Below are positions 53,325-55,361 of a stretch of 55,361 nucleotides of DNA, piece by piece. The position numbers and the translations under genes are program-made. Source of the DNA: a virus; IMG/VR virus record IMGVR_UViG_3300021961_006814, positions 1-55,361 of that record; one strand, given 5' to 3'. Under the pieces are notes generated by a model. That model did not search any database and had not been told where the DNA came from. It saw only the letters and a list, made by a program, of their open reading frames with translations. Position 1 is the first letter of the stretch, and the number at the start of each line of letters is the position of its first letter.

Positions 53325-54446
53325 CTACTCCCAAACATAAGGATCTTTTTTAGCAACAGCAAAGTCCAAATATGTTTTGATCTTTTTTATATCTTCTAGT
53401 GTTCTTAAGACAGTGTGTTCATTAGCAAAATGTAATTCTACTCCGCAATCAACTGCTACTTGTAAAATTTCTTCACGTCTTACAGTGTCGTCTGTTAATG
53501 AATACATGCTATTTAATACAATAACGTTAGGGCGTTGTTTTATAAAATACTCCAGGGAAGGTTGCCAGTCACAATGGTCATTTTCAAATTCATAATTAGT
53601 ATATGCAATTTTGTTTTTTTCACAATACTGGTCGATAATTGCACGTTGCATTGGTAATGGAATGTTGCGGCTAAAATCACTAGCCCAACCAGCATATGTG
53701 ATTGCACTCTTGCCAGTATAGTCTCCAATTTCTGCTACTTCATGATCACCGGGCAATCGCATGAAGCCGCCTGGATGTCTACGACCGTACTCCTCTCCTT
53801 CAATTAGGATACGCATATCCATGCTAACACGAGTATAACCTTCTTGATTGTTTACATTACCATGTAACATCTCTTGAAAAAATAAATGGCTCTGACCTGG
53901 TTTTAGTGTTACAGGAAATGCTACCCGTAAACACTCATCCTCGAACTTTACTAAATCCCATTTTTCTGTAACAAAATTTTTTGTAATACGTCTACTATTT
54001 TCTAAATCTACCATCCACATTGTGTTAGTGTCACGAGCTTCAGTAAACGGTGTCCAAATAGTTCTACACCCTCTGCCATTGCCTACAAAGATTCCCTGAT
54101 GGAATTGTAACCTTCTGCCTACTCGTGCTTGATCAGGAATAACTACACGAAGAGTTCCTTGTCGTTGTATCATGTATCGCTTGTTATTAATACGTTGTGG
54201 GATATACTCAGCAACAAAAGCATCAAAGCGTTCCATAAAGTCTTTACGACTGCAACTGTTCTGCACATGCTGAGAGACTCTAACAATTTCATTAGGTGTT
54301 AGAACTTCGTGCAGTGTTTCTAGTTCAGTAACCTGAGGAGCAATTTCTTGGATAACAGATAATGCCCATGCAGGCCAATTAAATCTTTCAAGGTCATAGT
54401 TTAGTGTAGCATTATTCCAATGCTTTTGTGTTGAAGTTAGTTCCAT
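53325..54446 (-). CDS. Fusion: 2OG-Fe(II) oxygenase-like domain + LIC12192-like domain
   Basis: Residues about 90-225 look like a phytanoyl-CoA-type 2OG-Fe(II) domain: LQFHQGIFVGNGRG (H116), TNTMWMVD, LFFQEMLHGN (H195) and R206 in YTRVSMDMR. Position 118, normally Asp or Glu of the H-x-D motif, is Gly. Residues about 248-373 resemble the LIC12192-type 'sporadic carbohydrate cluster' family: AITYAGWASDFS, IPLPMQRAIIDQYCEK, VIVLNSMYSLTDD, VELHFANEHTVL, TLEDIKKIK. I recall both domain types from carbohydrate clusters as separate genes; here they are fused in one 373-aa chain. A sugar-modifying role is inferred. Confidence 0.72.
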   Translation of the reverse strand: MELTSTQKHWNNATLNYDLERFNWPAWALSVIQEIAPQVTELETLHEVLTPNEIVRVSQHVQNSCSRKDFMERFDAFVAEYIPQRINNKRYMIQRQGTLRVVIPDQARVGRRLQFHQGIFVGNGRGCRTIWTPFTEARDTNTMWMVDLENSRRITKNFVTEKWDLVKFEDECLRVAFPVTLKPGQSHLFFQEMLHGNVNNQEGYTRVSMDMRILIEGEEYGRRHPGGFMRLPGDHEVAEIGDYTGKSAITYAGWASDFSRNIPLPMQRAIIDQYCEKNKIAYTNYEFENDHCDWQPSLEYFIKQRPNVIVLNSMYSLTDDTVRREEILQVAVDCGVELHFANEHTVLRTLEDIKKIKTYLDFAVAKKDPYVWE

Positions 54447-54454
54447 GTTATTCC

Positions 54455-54757
54455 TTATAGCCAGCCCATCTCTAACTTTACTTCTTCGGGAACCATATCT
54501 ATACTAAATGGAGGATCGAATACAGTATTTACGTGAACTTTTTCTATGCCAGAAACTTCGCCTGCTGTACGAATGTCGTTCACAATTTCATCCGCGAAAG
54601 GACAAAACGCACTGGTAAGAGTGTGCGTAATCGTTACTTCCGTATCTGCTATCTCTATGTCATATATTAGACCCAGGTCGTATACATTAACACTTATTTC
54701 TGGATCATATACTGTCTTTAGGTTAGCAATTATTTGTTCTTTAATGTTTGCTGTCAT
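54455..54757 (-). CDS. SufT/MIP18-type (DUF59) Fe-S assembly protein
   Basis: The ~100-aa protein has the family pattern: K-T-V-Y-D-P-E-I-S-V-N-V-Y-D-L-G-L-I-Y, VTITHTLTSAFCPFAD with the conserved Cys, and VNTVFDPPFS. Relatives (SufT, PaaD, CIA2) help mature Fe-S proteins. ATG 54757 is chosen over the upstream start at 54775; it overlaps the end of the VWA gene. In a phage with six radical SAM proteins nearby, a role in loading 4Fe-4S clusters is attractive but unproven. Confidence 0.88.
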   Translation of the reverse strand: MTANIKEQIIANLKTVYDPEISVNVYDLGLIYDIEIADTEVTITHTLTSAFCPFADEIVNDIRTAGEVSGIEKVHVNTVFDPPFSIDMVPEEVKLEMGWL

Positions 54758-55361
54758 AATATGCAAAGTTACCAAACGGTGGTTTTATATGATCTGGACC
54801 GTGTATAATAAACACAGTGTCACAGTAAAACTCATCGCCCCAGGTACCACTAGGATAACCGTCTGTAAACATAACAAAACGGTTAGGCTGTATGTCCTGT
54901 TCTTTCATAAAGTCCCAGTTACATTCAAAACTGGTACCACCACCTCCTGCTAGTTCATAGTTTTCAAACTCGTCGATATTGTGTGGTGTAAACTCTGCAT
55001 AGTTATATACTTTAGTATCAAAGCACCATACCTTTACACGGAAGTCCTGGAACTGTTCCATAATACCACGCACTTCACTGAGCATTTCCTTGCCCATAGC
55101 GTCACTAATACTGCCGCTCATGTCAAGCGCAAGGGCAATATCAATAGTTGTTTCGGGAACCATACCTGGCAAAAAGACATCCATACCCCAACCCTTACGG
55201 CTTGGACGCATAAAACTATAGTCGCTTTTAATAGTGCTTTCAATAGTTTGGGCAAGCAGCTCACGCCAGTTCATTTTAGGCTCAGTTAGGTCTTTGATAA
55301 TGCGTTTTACGCCACCAGGAATATCGCCAGCACCTGAACTTTGTTTGGCTGCATTAATAAG
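54741..55361 (-). CDS. VWA-like domain protein, 5' end outside window
   Basis: The frame stays open from the right edge (55361) to the stop at 54741; the ATG at 55274 is internal, so the gene is cut by the edge. Visible: DIPGGVKRIIKDLTEPK, M-N-W-R-E-L-L and F-M-R-P-S-R-K-G as in DUF2201-type proteins, then a VWA domain with MIDAS residues D-M-S-G-S, GGGGTSFE and MFTDGYPS. Relatives pair an N-terminal metallopeptidase-like domain with VWA and often work with a MoxR-type ATPase, which would lie outside this window. Probably cytoplasmic; no signal visible in this part. Confidence 0.85.
   Translation of the reverse strand, partial: LINAAKQSSGAGDIPGGVKRIIKDLTEPKMNWRELLAQTIESTIKSDYSFMRPSRKGWGMDVFLPGMVPETTIDIALALDMSGSISDAMGKEMLSEVRGIMEQFQDFRVKVWCFDTKVYNYAEFTPHNIDEFENYELAGGGGTSFECNWDFMKEQDIQPNRFVMFTDGYPSGTWGDEFYCDTVFIIHGPDHIKPPFGNFAYYDSKH

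Noticed and set aside
1-55361. tRNA genes, CRISPR arrays, IS elements, integrase or attachment sites
   Set aside because: I looked for cloverleaf-like gaps, regular spaced repeats and transposase or integrase motifs and saw none; intergenic gaps are too short for most of them.

Overview
The window looks like part of the genome of a T4-like marine myovirus. It is low in GC (by eye, high 30s per cent), densely packed, full of ATGA/TAATG-type overlaps, and has no tRNA, rRNA, integrase, insertion sequence or CRISPR array that I can see. The late structural block (GPW/gp25, a gp6-type baseplate J protein, then a giant tail protein and fibres) combined with marine auxiliary genes (ThyX, N-terminal-twitch radical SAM enzymes, 2OG-Fe(II) oxygenases, a carbamoyltransferase) resembles marine T4-like phages such as pelagimyophages or cyanomyophages. 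The host cannot be fixed from this window.

Region 1 (1-24857, + strand) is the baseplate and tail-fibre block: a partial unknown baseplate-area gene, gp25, a gp6 homologue of 1178 aa, a 4523-aa protein carrying a seven-bladed FG-GAP propeller, two fibre proteins sharing a C-terminal cassette, and two further structural proteins. NATAAATA motifs resembling the T4 late promoter precede three of the genes. The block ends at a GAAA-loop hairpin that lies inside the spacer of a consensus sigma70-type promoter (24908-24936).

Region 2 (24943-44240, + strand) is a long accessory operon. It holds a nucleotidyltransferase, several glycosyltransferase-like proteins, two SGNH-type proteins, a 2OG-Fe(II) oxygenase, an NAD-epimerase-like protein, five radical SAM proteins with an N-terminal Cys cluster (twitch-like), one B12-binding-type radical SAM protein, a 33-codon basic microgene and a NodU/CmcH carbamoyltransferase. 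The likely theme is synthesis or modification of a glycan or glycoconjugate, with unusual radical chemistry. This is the best candidate in the window for an undescribed system.

Region 3 (44235-45448, - strand) is a small inverted island with a sulfotransferase-like protein and a secreted protein. Region 4 (45511-49937, + strand) has two small conserved-looking proteins, ThyX, a YhhQ/VUT-type queuosine-precursor transporter, a third SGNH protein and a DegT/DnrJ/EryC1-type aminotransferase. Region 5 (49878-55361, - strand, read from the right edge) carries a VWA-like protein cut by the edge, a SufT/MIP18-type Fe-S protein, a fusion of a 2OG-Fe(II) oxygenase-like domain with an LIC12192-like sporadic carbohydrate cluster domain, dCMP deaminase and three glycosyltransferase-like proteins. 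Regions 4 and 5 meet tail to tail with a 60-bp overlap.

No gene-free stretch is longer than about 90 bases.
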